Under the pieces are notes generated by a model. That model was given only the letters and a program-made list of their open reading frames with translations, was not told the origin of the DNA and ran no database searches. Made by a program: the position numbers and the translations under genes. Of a DNA stretch of 64,000 nt, positions 35,565 to 44,386 are shown piece by piece (the first letter of the stretch is position 1; each line of letters opens with the position of its first letter). The DNA is from Marisalimonas sp016777705 (lineage in GTDB: Bacteria > Pseudomonadota > Alphaproteobacteria > Puniceispirillales > Marisalimonadaceae), in contig NZ_CP159808.1 in assembly GCF_047717795.1 (NCBI RefSeq), positions 1,240,001-1,304,000 of the forward strand, given 5' to 3'.

Positions 35565-35849
35565 ATGTACGCTAGAATAGCTGAATTTCAATCAAGCTCT
35601 AAAGTAAATTGTGATATGTTAGTCGCTTTCTTTCAAAATGTTATGATTCCAAGAAATATTAAAAATGGTCAATTGAGTTGTGAAATATATAGAGTATCTG
35701 AAACAACTGGTTTTGTAATATCTTCTTTTAAAAATAAAAATGATGCAAACAAGATAATGCAAATCATGTCTGAAGAATTAAACGAAGTTAAAGGAAATAC
35801 TAGGATCAAGCTTCTTGAAGGTGAAAGAGTTTTAAGAGTAGATCAATAA
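35565..35849 (+). CDS. Small alpha/beta-barrel-like hypothetical protein
   Basis: 94 residues behind a clear AAGAGG ribosome-binding site. MYARIAEFQSSS opening strand, a long helix, then LSCEIYRVSETTGFVISSFKNKNDANKIM, which fits a ferredoxin-like (dimeric alpha/beta-barrel, ABM-type) fold. It sits one base before an Hsp20 gene, so it is translationally coupled to it. No enzymatic residue can be named. Confidence 0.55.
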   Translation: MYARIAEFQSSSKVNCDMLVAFFQNVMIPRNIKNGQLSCEIYRVSETTGFVISSFKNKNDANKIMQIMSEELNEVKGNTRIKLLEGERVLRVDQ

Positions 35850-35850
35850 A

Positions 35851-36267
35851 TTGACCTTTATTCAAAATAAATTTCTAAAACATTATGTTGGTTATGACTC
35901 AATTTTTAATGAAATTGATAAAGCATGCTCTGTAAACCTTGAAAACAATATAGCATTTGATGTCATAAAATATGATGTAAATAAATATCAAATTAAAATA
36001 GCTTTAGCGGGGGTGTTATCAAATCAAATCTCAATTAACGCTACAAATAACCTTCTTATAATTAATGTGTCAGAAAGAGAAAATAAACGAAAATCAGATT
36101 ATATTCATAAGGGCATTCGAAATAATGTAATCCAGCAAATTTTTCAATTAGAACAGACCATTGAAGTTAAAGAAGCCGAGTTAAATAACGGGATACTTAA
36201 AATAGATCTTTTCAAAAAAGATATAAATAACAAAATGAAGAGATATATACAAATTTTAGAAGAATAA
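35851..36267 (+). CDS. Hsp20 small heat-shock protein (IbpA-like)
   Basis: 138 residues from a TTG start one base after the preceding stop. The N-terminal KHYVGYDSIFNEID is the IbpA-type phenylalanine/aromatic arm, and the alpha-crystallin domain follows (YQIKIALAGVLSNQISINATNNLLIINVSE to IEVKEAELNNGILKIDL). ATP-independent holdase that keeps unfolding proteins soluble. The C-terminal I-x-I/L anchor is degenerate. Confidence 0.82.
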   Translation: MTFIQNKFLKHYVGYDSIFNEIDKACSVNLENNIAFDVIKYDVNKYQIKIALAGVLSNQISINATNNLLIINVSERENKRKSDYIHKGIRNNVIQQIFQLEQTIEVKEAELNNGILKIDLFKKDINNKMKRYIQILEE

Positions 36268-36341
36268 TCGCCCAATGATTTTGTAATTTACTAATTTGTA
36301 ATATATAATGAGTAAAATTAAGGAATTAAGGAAAATTAATA

Positions 36342-37109
36342 ATGAATCATATGATTGATACAAATGAATTAAAAAGCCAAATAACTGAAGAAGAATGGAA
36401 GTTGCGATTAGATTTAGCTGCAACATATAGACTTATAGCTCTTTATGGTTGGGATGACTTAATTTACACTCATGTTTCATTAAGAATACCTGGTCCAGAA
36501 CATCATTTCCTTATTAATCCATATGGATTAATGTTTGATGAAATAACCGCCTCAAGCTTGGTTAAAATTGATCTTAATGGGAATGCTGTGATAGATACTC
36601 CATATGAGGTTAATCCAGCTGGCTTTACTATTCACAGCGCAATCCATTCTGCACGTGATGATGCACAATGTGTACTTCATCTTCATACTAATGACGGAGT
36701 TGCAGTATCAATCCAAAAAGATGGCTTGTTACCAATTAGCCAAACATCTATGTTAATTCATCCCCATGTTGCATATCATGATTATGAGGGACTTGCTCTC
36801 GATCATAGTGAACGAGAAAGATTAGTAGCTGATATAGGTGATAAAAATCTTTATATACTTCGAAACCACGGAACCTTATCTGTAGGTCAAACCTGTGGAA
36901 TAGCTTTTATGGGGATATATTTCCTTGAAAGAGCTTGCACTGCTCAAATAAGAGCACAAGCTGCTGGAAATATTAATTTACCCTCTAAAGAAGCTATAAA
37001 AACTACTCAAGATCAATCTATTGGAATGTTTGATATAGGTAGAGATAGATTAGCATGGCCTGCATTACTAAGAAAACTTGATAGACAATCACCTGACTAT
37101 AAGAACTAA
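36342..37109 (+). CDS. Class II aldolase/adducin-family protein
   Basis: 255 residues. The AraD/FucA fold with the zinc site HLHTNDG (H-x-H) and the later HGTLSVGQTCGIAFM. TRLIALYGWDDLIYTHVS-like opening (written YRLIALYGWDDLIYTH here). Bacterial members without the aldolase tetrad act as sugar-phosphate aldolases or unknown enzymes next to redox and aldolase genes. Single gene with its own ribosome-binding site (AAGGAAAATTAATA); convergent with a PhyH gene, overlapping it by four bases. Confidence 0.85.
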   Translation: MNHMIDTNELKSQITEEEWKLRLDLAATYRLIALYGWDDLIYTHVSLRIPGPEHHFLINPYGLMFDEITASSLVKIDLNGNAVIDTPYEVNPAGFTIHSAIHSARDDAQCVLHLHTNDGVAVSIQKDGLLPISQTSMLIHPHVAYHDYEGLALDHSERERLVADIGDKNLYILRNHGTLSVGQTCGIAFMGIYFLERACTAQIRAQAAGNINLPSKEAIKTTQDQSIGMFDIGRDRLAWPALLRKLDRQSPDYKN

Positions 37110-37996
37110 AAGGCTGATTTAGCTCCACCTGATTTTTGAGTTGTAAAAATAGAACCATAGTCTGGCGCTGGCGGAAGTGGTAGTACTACAGGAACACTCT
37201 CCATTCTTGGTTGATAGCTTACATTTCCACAAAGCATTTGTCTTTCCATTTGGTTACATAAATCAATAGGGTTTGTGTTATTTAAATAAGCTCCAACACC
37301 AACCAAAGGCCACGCATCAGCAGAATTACATTCATAAAAAAGCATTAATCTATCCTTATTACTATTATTAGGTGCAGAACCATGAAGTGTTCTAGCATGA
37401 TGAATAGTCATTGATCTGGCTTTGCCTGTTAAAGTAACAGCTTTTGATATATCAAAATTTTTATCATTAGGGTCAATTGCTCCACAAAAAACACCATTAT
37501 TATTATGACTTAAAACAGGACCTTTATGACTTTTAGGTATAACCATTAAAGGTCCATTATCAAGATCGACATCATTTATCATAAGCCCTAAAGCAAGCAC
37601 ATTGTCATTTGTATGAGGGTAAAAAGCCCAATCTTGATGCCATTCTACAGCAGCACCTCCACCAGGAGCTTTTGTATTCAATTTACTAGTTTTTAAAGAT
37701 ATATCTTTCCCAAGCAGGTCAATGAGTATATTTTCTATCTTAGATTCTTTTAGAATATCCCAAAAAAATGGTGTATGTTGATGAGGTTGCTTAACCCGTT
37801 TTAATCTTGGGTTATTTGCAGAATGGCCTTCTTCTAAATCAAATATATTATCATTTTCTTTTATAGCTTTAGATTTTTCAAAGAAATCATCTACAATCTT
37901 AAGCATTGCACTCAGTTGATCTTCTGAAATTACATCTTCAACTAATACGTAACCTTCATTATTATAAAATTCAATCTGATCATTGGATAAAATCAT
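37106..37996 (-). CDS. Phytanoyl-CoA dioxygenase-family protein
   Basis: 296 residues from the ATG at 37996, which has AAGGAGA six bases upstream (two in-frame ATGs further out lack this). Fe(II)/2-oxoglutarate oxygenase: metal ligands H120 and D122 in EWHQDW, with the distal His and 2OG-binding Arg region in HHARTLHGSAPNNSNKDR. Hydroxylates a small organic acid or lipid, substrate unknown. One of two unrelated PhyH paralogues in the window. Confidence 0.85.
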   Translation of the reverse strand: MILSNDQIEFYNNEGYVLVEDVISEDQLSAMLKIVDDFFEKSKAIKENDNIFDLEEGHSANNPRLKRVKQPHQHTPFFWDILKESKIENILIDLLGKDISLKTSKLNTKAPGGGAAVEWHQDWAFYPHTNDNVLALGLMINDVDLDNGPLMVIPKSHKGPVLSHNNNGVFCGAIDPNDKNFDISKAVTLTGKARSMTIHHARTLHGSAPNNSNKDRLMLFYECNSADAWPLVGVGAYLNNTNPIDLCNQMERQMLCGNVSYQPRMESVPVVLPLPPAPDYGSIFTTQKSGGAKSAF

Positions 37997-38091
37997 TAAC
38001 ATCTCCTTAAACAATGATTAAACATGTATATAATTGTTTTAAGATCTAAACATTTATATGTTAATCGAATAACTGTGAAGAGCAACAAATA

Positions 38092-39324
38092 ATGAAAAAT
38101 AATCTAATAGATTTAGACAGTCGTGAAGCCTGGTTTAGGCTAATAATAATTTTTACAATGAGTATAATTGGAACCGCTGGTATGTGGTCAGTAGTTATCA
38201 TTATGCCAACTATTCAGAATGAATTTGATCTTGATAGAGCAGCTTCAACTTATCCTTATGTAGCTACAATGTTTGGTTATGGGGTTGGTAACGTTATCAT
38301 AGGTAGGATGCTGGATAAAATCGGGATTAAAAAGCCTATTATTTTTGCTTTAATTTTGTTGATTTTCTCATATTTACTATCAACATTAGCAAACAACATT
38401 TTATGGCTTTCATTTGTTCAATTTTTTTTAGGTTTCTCTGCAGCAGCTTTTTTTGGGCCTATGATGGCAGATATATCGCAGTTCTTTTATAAAAGGAAAG
38501 GGCTAGCGGTTTCTCTAGTAGCAAGTGGACAGCATTTGTGTGGTGCAATTTGGCCTTTTTTAATTAAAGATTTCCTTTTAGACGGAGAATGGAGGCATGC
38601 TCATCTTTTCATTGCATTAGTTTGTAGTATAATCATACCCATTTTGTTTCTTTTAATTGGTAATAAAAAACCATTTTTAAATAAAAATACCGACCAAATA
38701 GCGCCAAAACTTAATGTGAATTCAAGCTTGAAATTATCAATCAGTAATAAAAATATTCAGATTTTACTTATGTTTGCAGGTGTTTTTTGCTGTGTTGCAA
38801 TGTCAATGCCGCAAGTTCATATTGTACCATTATGTATTGATAACGGATTTGGTTTAGCAGTCGGGACTGAAATTTTATCTTATATGTTATTTGCAGCTGT
38901 AATGAGCAGAGTTATATTTGGTTATTTATCTGATAAATTAGGACCAATTCAAACTTTGATTTTATGTTCAACTCTCCAAGCAGTTTCACTTTCACTGTTT
39001 TTACCTTTTGATAGCCAAATGTCGCTTTATATAGTTGCTATATTTTTTGGACTGTCCCAAGGAGGCATAGTACCTATATATGCTGTTATAATTAGTAAAT
39101 TTCTACCTGCAAATGAAGTTGCTGAGAGAGTTGGGCTTCTTATCTTCGCTACAATAATTGGTATGTCATTAGGTGGCTGGCTTTCTGGAGAAATTTATGA
39201 TTATACAAATTCATATAGATTAGCGTTTTTAAATGGAATTTTTTGGAATATAATTAATCTTGGCATGATGATTTATCTATATTTATTATATAAACAATCA
39301 TTGAAAAAATTGGTGATAGAATGA
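38092..39324 (+). CDS. MFS transporter (12 TM)
   Basis: 410 residues with about twelve membrane helices in two halves. The A-motif-like G-RMLDKIGIKKP (loop 2-3) and its repeat GYLSDKLGPIQ (loop 8-9) are the MFS inter-helix motifs. It resembles the oxalate/formate or monocarboxylate-type MFS group. Its stop overlaps the start of a 51-residue ORF (ATGA), so the two are translated together. Confidence 0.85.
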   Translation: MKNNLIDLDSREAWFRLIIIFTMSIIGTAGMWSVVIIMPTIQNEFDLDRAASTYPYVATMFGYGVGNVIIGRMLDKIGIKKPIIFALILLIFSYLLSTLANNILWLSFVQFFLGFSAAAFFGPMMADISQFFYKRKGLAVSLVASGQHLCGAIWPFLIKDFLLDGEWRHAHLFIALVCSIIIPILFLLIGNKKPFLNKNTDQIAPKLNVNSSLKLSISNKNIQILLMFAGVFCCVAMSMPQVHIVPLCIDNGFGLAVGTEILSYMLFAAVMSRVIFGYLSDKLGPIQTLILCSTLQAVSLSLFLPFDSQMSLYIVAIFFGLSQGGIVPIYAVIISKFLPANEVAERVGLLIFATIIGMSLGGWLSGEIYDYTNSYRLAFLNGIFWNIINLGMMIYLYLLYKQSLKKLVIE

Positions 39325-39476
39325 AATTAGAAGATACTATGCATTTTTTATGGAATAAATACTTAGAAACTAAAGATATGGAATATTTAGCTGAAGCATG
39401 TGAAAAAGCCCCTTTTTTTGGACAAGAAGATATGGGTAAAGAAATAGCTACAATTTTAAGAAATTATAAAAAATGA
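39321..39476 (+). CDS. 51-residue ORF translationally coupled to MFS and DUF924 genes
   Basis: Begins ATGA over the MFS stop and ends with its own TGA inside the ATG of the DUF924 gene, so it is locked between two real genes by four-base overlaps at both ends. It is acidic, with no signal or membrane segment: FLWNKYLETKDMEYLAEACEKAPFF then a helix EIATILRNYKK. No family is recognised. The double coupling makes it much more likely to be coding than a random ORF of this size. Confidence 0.65.
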   Translation: MKLEDTMHFLWNKYLETKDMEYLAEACEKAPFFGQEDMGKEIATILRNYKK

Positions 39477-40015
39477 TTGAAGCTAAATCAATTTTAGATT
39501 TCTGGTTTATAGAATCTTCACCTAAAATGTGGTTCAAAAAAAATGACGAATTTGACGCTTTAATTAGAAAAAGATTTCTTAATTCAATAAAAAAATCGTT
39601 AAAAACAAACATTGACGATGTAAATATTGCTTTAGATACTTATCTTTCTCTTATTATTTTGTTGGATCAGTTTACAAGAAATGTTTTTAGAAATAGCTCT
39701 AAATCTTTTGAAGGAGACAATAAAGCTATCAAATTGACTAAGATTGCTATTGATAACAATTTCATCAAAGGATCAAATCATTATTATAATATTTTTTTTT
39801 TAATGCCACTTATGCATAGTGAAAACATCCTAGATCATAAGTTAGGTTTACCACTTTTTAAAAAATTTACTAATGAGAACACATTTAAATTTGCTTTAAA
39901 ACATAAAGACATTATTGATAAGTTTGATCGGTTTCCTCATAGAAATAATGTTTTAGGTAGAATTTCAACTAAATCAGAATTAGAGTTTTTAAAATTACCA
40001 GGTAGTAGGTTTTAA
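39473..40015 (+). CDS. DUF924-family protein
   Basis: 180 residues. ILDFWF near the start, then PKMWFKKNDEFD, LLDQFTRNVFR and the C-terminal DRFPHRNNVLGR are the conserved blocks of the DUF924 family, helical cytosolic proteins of unknown function widespread in proteobacteria. It follows the 51-residue ORF with ATGA overlap and is eight bases ahead of a hydrolase gene. Confidence 0.88.
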   Translation: MIEAKSILDFWFIESSPKMWFKKNDEFDALIRKRFLNSIKKSLKTNIDDVNIALDTYLSLIILLDQFTRNVFRNSSKSFEGDNKAIKLTKIAIDNNFIKGSNHYYNIFFLMPLMHSENILDHKLGLPLFKKFTNENTFKFALKHKDIIDKFDRFPHRNNVLGRISTKSELEFLKLPGSRF

Positions 40016-40022
40016 TATTAAA

Positions 40023-40826
40023 ATGGTTTCCATAATAAAGAATATAAAAATTGGTTCCCAACCCTCAATTTCGGTTGATTACATCGGTCAAGGTGAAATG
40101 GTTATTTTTCTGCATGGTATAGGAGGTAATAAGAAAAATTGGGAAGGTAATCTTCCATTTTTTTCAAAAAAATTCTTGTCAGTTGCATGGGATACACGCG
40201 GATATGGTGAAAGTGAAGACTATTCTGGAGATTTCATTTTTGAAGATATCTTAGACGACCTTAAAAGAGTTTTAGACTATTTCGATCGCGACAAAGCTCA
40301 CATCGTTGGACTTTCAATGGGAGGACAAATTGCTACGCTTTTTTATGAAAAATATCCTAATTGTGTAAAGACGCTTACTTTATGCGACACTCATTTTGGT
40401 TTATCAAACTTAGACAAAAATGAGGTTAAAAAATTTATTAATTCAAGAAAAGAACCACTCTTAAATGGTAAAGAACCAAAGGATATAGCTCCTCTTGTAG
40501 CATCATCGTTGATAGGTGACATGGAAAACAAACCTGCATACGAAAAACTTGTTCATTCAATCTCACTTCTTCATAAAGAAAGTTATCTTAAAACAATTGA
40601 TGCATCAATGAGGACTGAACATCGTCATATTTTCAAAAAAATAGATGTGCCAACATTAATTATGGTTGGGGAGCTTGATACTTTAACGCCTCCATCAATG
40701 TCTTTGGAAATAAAAAAAGAAATTAAAAACAGTAATATTATAATTATACCAAATGCTGGACATCTAATTAATATTGAAGAACCAGAATTTTTTAATAAAA
40801 ACTTAATGAATTTTTTGGAGAATTAA
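40023..40826 (+). CDS. Alpha/beta hydrolase (3-oxoadipate enol-lactonase/esterase-like)
   Basis: 267 residues. Oxyanion motif LHGIGGNKKNW, nucleophile elbow GLSMGG (Ser), acid Asp in MVGELDTLTPP and catalytic His in NAGHLINIEEP. The layout matches the 3-oxoadipate enol-lactonase/esterase branch. It is the last gene of the MFS-miniORF-DUF924-hydrolase run, which may import and hydrolyse an ester or lactone; this is inferred from order only. Confidence 0.85.
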   Translation: MVSIIKNIKIGSQPSISVDYIGQGEMVIFLHGIGGNKKNWEGNLPFFSKKFLSVAWDTRGYGESEDYSGDFIFEDILDDLKRVLDYFDRDKAHIVGLSMGGQIATLFYEKYPNCVKTLTLCDTHFGLSNLDKNEVKKFINSRKEPLLNGKEPKDIAPLVASSLIGDMENKPAYEKLVHSISLLHKESYLKTIDASMRTEHRHIFKKIDVPTLIMVGELDTLTPPSMSLEIKKEIKNSNIIIIPNAGHLINIEEPEFFNKNLMNFLEN

Positions 40827-40851
40827 ATAATTTTTAATATTTTATTATATA

Positions 40852-41583
40852 TCAGGTTAATAAAAGCCTGATTGCTAACCCTACTAATATTATTTGAAAT
40901 ATAAGAGTGAAAAAATTATTACTAATTTTATTTAAAAAAATTTGTCCAACCCTGCTTCCCAATAAAGTTGCAGGAATTATCATAAGAAAAGTTTCTATAT
41001 ATTCGTAGAAAGAAAATCCTATAAATGTAAAACCAATTATTTTTATTAAATTTCCAATTAGACCAAAATAACCTAAAGTACCTACGATAGATTTTTTTTC
41101 TTCTATACTTTGTCTAACTATAACAGCTAAAAGTGGTGCAATAACTCCAACTAAAATATTAAAAATACCTGTAAAAAAACCAACAAAGTAATAAATATTC
41201 GAAGAAATTTTGATTTTCTTAAAACTTTTTAAGTTTTGAAATCCAATAGCCAATAAAATAAATAAACCTATTAAATTTTTTATATAATCTTGATCAATAC
41301 TTTGAAATATTTTGAGCCCTATATAAACACCTAAAGGTAACAATAAAGAAAATTTAAATATTATTTTCCAATTTACATATTTTCTTAATAACCATGTTCG
41401 TGTCATGTTAGAAGAAAGTTGGATTACACCATGAACTGGAATAGCCTCTGCTGGATTCATAAATTGAAGCATCGCTGCTAATAGAACTGTCCCACCTCCG
41501 GCTCCGGCGATTGATGTCATTAAAGCTGTAAAAAAAGATAATACAGTCAAAATAATATTTTCTGACATAGTTATTTCTAACAT
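40852..41583 (-). CDS. TauE/SafE-family sulfite/organosulfonate exporter-like permease
   Basis: 243 residues, about seven to eight membrane helices. The first helix ends in SIAGAGGGTVLLAAMLQF, the glycine-rich signature of TauE/SafE, and a second copy-like region FFTGIFNILVGVIAP follows. The family moves anions such as sulfite, sulfoacetate or other small acids. The start is uncertain by five codons: the ATGs at 41583 and 41568 are both possible. It stands alone. Confidence 0.82.
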   Translation of the reverse strand: MLEITMSENIILTVLSFFTALMTSIAGAGGGTVLLAAMLQFMNPAEAIPVHGVIQLSSNMTRTWLLRKYVNWKIIFKFSLLLPLGVYIGLKIFQSIDQDYIKNLIGLFILLAIGFQNLKSFKKIKISSNIYYFVGFFTGIFNILVGVIAPLLAVIVRQSIEEKKSIVGTLGYFGLIGNLIKIIGFTFIGFSFYEYIETFLMIIPATLLGSRVGQIFLNKISNNFFTLIFQIILVGLAIRLLLT

Positions 41584-41701
41584 TTAGAGTATATCTTTTG
41601 ATTGAATATTCATTTAAAGATTTTCAATTAATTAAGTTTTAATATTATTTAAAAAATTAGAATTATAAATAGTTATTACTAAATTTATTAAGGTTTGTCT
41701 T

Positions 41702-41938
41702 TTGAAAATAGAAATTAAAACTGTTATAAATTCAATTAATAATAACGAGGGTAACTTATGTGTTGATATATTTAAAAGAAATAATCAAACATTTGGATTT
41801 GAAGAATATAGAAGAGATCCTGAAACTAATTCTGGTTGGTACAAAATTGGATTTTATAGCAATAAAGTATTTAAAAATGATACTGAAGCTTTAAAGTATG
41901 CCAAGAAACAAATATCATGGTTAAAAAATAAAATATGA
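41702..41938 (+). CDS. 78-residue hypothetical protein coupled to BtuF-like gene
   Basis: TTG start with AAGG ten bases before it. It encodes a small protein of probable alpha/beta fold (FGFEEYRRDPETNSGWYKIGFYSNKVF, then a basic helix EALKYAKKQISWLKN). No family is recognised. Its stop overlaps the next ATG (ATGA), so it is co-translated with the cobalamin-binding-like protein. Confidence 0.6.
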   Translation: MKIEIKTVINSINNNEGNLCVDIFKRNNQTFGFEEYRRDPETNSGWYKIGFYSNKVFKNDTEALKYAKKQISWLKNKI

Positions 41939-42828
41939 AAATTGTGAGTTTATTACCTGCGGCTACGGAAATTCTTTGTGATATGGGTTTGGCAGAATAT
42001 ATAAGTGCTGTAAGTCATGAGTGTGACTATCCTTCAGCAGTAAAGAATAAAATAAAAATCACTTCGAGTATAATTCCTAATAACACCAACCAAAATGCAA
42101 TTAATAAATTGGTAAAAGAGGCTGTTAAAAATAATATTCCACTTTATGCAGTAGATAATGAACAACTTAATACAATTAATCCTGACTTAATAATCACTCA
42201 AGGATTATGTGATGTGTGTTCAATTTCTGAAGATAAAATACAAGCAACATTAAAAAATAACTTATGTACATTATCATCAAGCACAGAGGTTATTTCATTA
42301 AATGGCATTACTTTTGAAGAAATATGTCAAGATATTCTAGCAATTGGGAAAGCCGTAAAAAAAGAAGAAATAGCAAGAAAAATGATAAAAGAGGCTATTC
42401 TTACTAAGTATAAAATTACTAAAGAAAAAAATAGAGGTAGTTTACTCCTTCTCGAATGGATTGACCCTTACTTTAGTGCAGGTCATTGGATACCTGAACA
42501 AATTGAAATGGCCGGCTTTATCTCTTCAATTGGAAAAAAAGGTGAAAAATCAAAGCAGATTTCTGCTGAAGAAATAATTAAGAAAAATCCTGATTATATA
42601 GGACTAATTTGCTGTGGTTATAATCTTGAAGAAAACATTTTGTTTTCCCAAAAAATATTTCAGGATGAAAGAATAAATCATTTAAGTGCTATAAAAGAAG
42701 AAAGAGTATTTGCCTTCGACTCTAATTCTTATTTTAGTAGACCCTCACTCCGCATATTAGAGGGAGTAAAACAATTAAAAAAAGCAATTCTACAAAATGA
42801 TAGAAGTTTTCACTGCAAAAGACTTTAA
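41935..42828 (+). CDS. Periplasmic-binding-protein-like (BtuF-type) protein lacking a signal peptide
   Basis: 297 residues. KIVSLLPAATEILCDMGLAEYISAVSHECDYPSAV is the hallmark start of the BtuF/helical-backbone binding-protein family for cobalamin or haem-type ligands, and the C-terminal lobe ends SRPSLRILEGVKQL. There is no leader before MKIVSLL, so it is a cytosolic member, as seen in a subgroup of these proteins. No ABC permease is adjacent. The ligand is unknown. Confidence 0.8.
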   Translation: MKIVSLLPAATEILCDMGLAEYISAVSHECDYPSAVKNKIKITSSIIPNNTNQNAINKLVKEAVKNNIPLYAVDNEQLNTINPDLIITQGLCDVCSISEDKIQATLKNNLCTLSSSTEVISLNGITFEEICQDILAIGKAVKKEEIARKMIKEAILTKYKITKEKNRGSLLLLEWIDPYFSAGHWIPEQIEMAGFISSIGKKGEKSKQISAEEIIKKNPDYIGLICCGYNLEENILFSQKIFQDERINHLSAIKEERVFAFDSNSYFSRPSLRILEGVKQLKKAILQNDRSFHCKRL

Positions 42829-43622
42829 ATTTTATAAATAACTGGAAATTCTTTTCCTGTTAATTTGTCACCAGTATTAAGTTTTACACTCTCAAAAGGT
42901 GGGGATCCCTTACCTTTTCTATCTACAAAAACGGCATCATCCCCAACTATTCTTGCAGAAAAAACTCTTCGTCTAGAATTTTTATTAACATTTTCAGATG
43001 CTCCATGTAATGTTCTAAAATCAAAGGCAACAGCGTCCCCTGCTTTGATATCCCAACTTAAAATCTTGTAATCTTTTCTATTAGAATTTATATCAGGAAC
43101 ATCCTCAGAATTATCATTTTCATATAAATCGTTTCCGTTAAATCTCTTTGGTTTATGTAAAACATTAGATAAATGTGATCCCGCAATACACTCAAGACAA
43201 CCTTCTTTGGATATGTCATCCAAAGCTATCCAAAAACTCACAGACTGCGCACCATCAACACAATAATAAGGTTTATCTTGATGCCACGGAGTAACTATTG
43301 ACGATCCTGGTTCTTTAACTAAAACATGATCATGAAAAAATTGTGATTGCTTTGATTTCATCAACTTTGAAGCATAAAACCCTAATTTTGATTTAAAAAC
43401 AAAATCTTTAAACTCAGGAATTCTATCCCAATTAACTAAATCTTGAAAAAAAGGAGCTGTACCATCATCTGGGGTATAAGATCTCTCCCTTACACTAGGA
43501 TTTTCTATTAGTTTATCTACGCCAATTCTTAATTTATCAAGCCAGTCAATAAACATTCCTTTACATAGAACAGCGCCATCTCTTGAAAAATCTTCTATTG
43601 TTTTGTTATCTATAAATTCCAT
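42825..43622 (-). CDS. Phytanoyl-CoA dioxygenase-family protein
   Basis: 265 residues. Fe(II) ligands H114 and D116 in PWHQDKPYYC, distal His and Arg around FRTLHGASENVNKNSRRR. It differs from the PhyH at 37 kb and resembles bacterial small-molecule hydroxylases. Its start overlaps the end of the flavin reductase gene by 17 bases, and the two are probably one operon. The C-terminal four bases overlap the end of the convergent BtuF-like gene. Confidence 0.85.
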   Translation of the reverse strand: MEFIDNKTIEDFSRDGAVLCKGMFIDWLDKLRIGVDKLIENPSVRERSYTPDDGTAPFFQDLVNWDRIPEFKDFVFKSKLGFYASKLMKSKQSQFFHDHVLVKEPGSSIVTPWHQDKPYYCVDGAQSVSFWIALDDISKEGCLECIAGSHLSNVLHKPKRFNGNDLYENDNSEDVPDINSNRKDYKILSWDIKAGDAVAFDFRTLHGASENVNKNSRRRVFSARIVGDDAVFVDRKGKGSPPFESVKLNTGDKLTGKEFPVIYKI

Positions 43623-44268
43623 CCCATTCCTTCACTGGTTCTAACTTACCATCTTTACCTAATTTTGGTCTGTTTTTAGTAAACGTATTTTCAGATCCAA
43701 CAACTCCATAATCCATATATCCTAAACGCACTAAGGGGCGTGCGGCAGAAGCATTAAAAAGACCATCTTTTATAAATTTATCATTGATATAAATGCCAAC
43801 GACTTGACCAAAAATAACATAATTTCCTGTGCCTTTATCTCTATCCACATTTGGGAGGTCTACAGTTTTCCAATGTTTACACTCAAGAGCAGCTGCTGCC
43901 TCTGAAACAAACGGAGCTGATACAAAATTACCAATTTTAGGATTTAAACCTGCTAACTTAAATTCATCAACTTCCGGCCCTGCTGGAACAGAACTGCCAT
44001 TCATATGGTCAAACAACTCTTCAGTTGCAATCGATACAGTAAACTCACCAGTTTCTTCAATATTTTTAACAGAATCTTTAATGTCTACAGAAGAAAACAT
44101 AACGTAGTGAGGTCTATCAGCAATAGCATTAAAGTAACTATAAGGAGCTAAATTATAATTACCGGTTTGAGAACAACTTCCTATCCAACCTATTGGTCTA
44201 GGTGCAACAATTGCTTTAAAGGGATCATGAGGTAAATTGTGATTGTTTTTAATAGTGTCATAATGCAT
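43606..44268 (-). CDS. Flavin reductase-like domain protein
   Basis: 220 residues from the ATG at 44268 (GGA eight bases upstream; an upstream TTG frame is weaker). Split-barrel FMN-binding fold: FKAIVAPRPIGWIGSCSQTGNYNLAPYSYFNAIADRPHYVMFSS is the family core. Enzymes of this group reduce flavin with NAD(P)H for a partner oxygenase. The partner here might be the downstream PhyH, but PhyH enzymes use 2-oxoglutarate, not flavin, so any link is through a shared pathway. Confidence 0.82.
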   Translation of the reverse strand: MHYDTIKNNHNLPHDPFKAIVAPRPIGWIGSCSQTGNYNLAPYSYFNAIADRPHYVMFSSVDIKDSVKNIEETGEFTVSIATEELFDHMNGSSVPAGPEVDEFKLAGLNPKIGNFVSAPFVSEAAAALECKHWKTVDLPNVDRDKGTGNYVIFGQVVGIYINDKFIKDGLFNASAARPLVRLGYMDYGVVGSENTFTKNRPKLGKDGKLEPVKEWDGIYR

Positions 44269-44386
44269 TCTTGTGTCCAATCGGATTCATAATTGATCTC
44301 TAAAAATAAACAATATTAATGAAAAGTATAGGATATTTTTTTAGAATGGATGTATCTTATAAATCAACAAATAAATACGGTGCATT

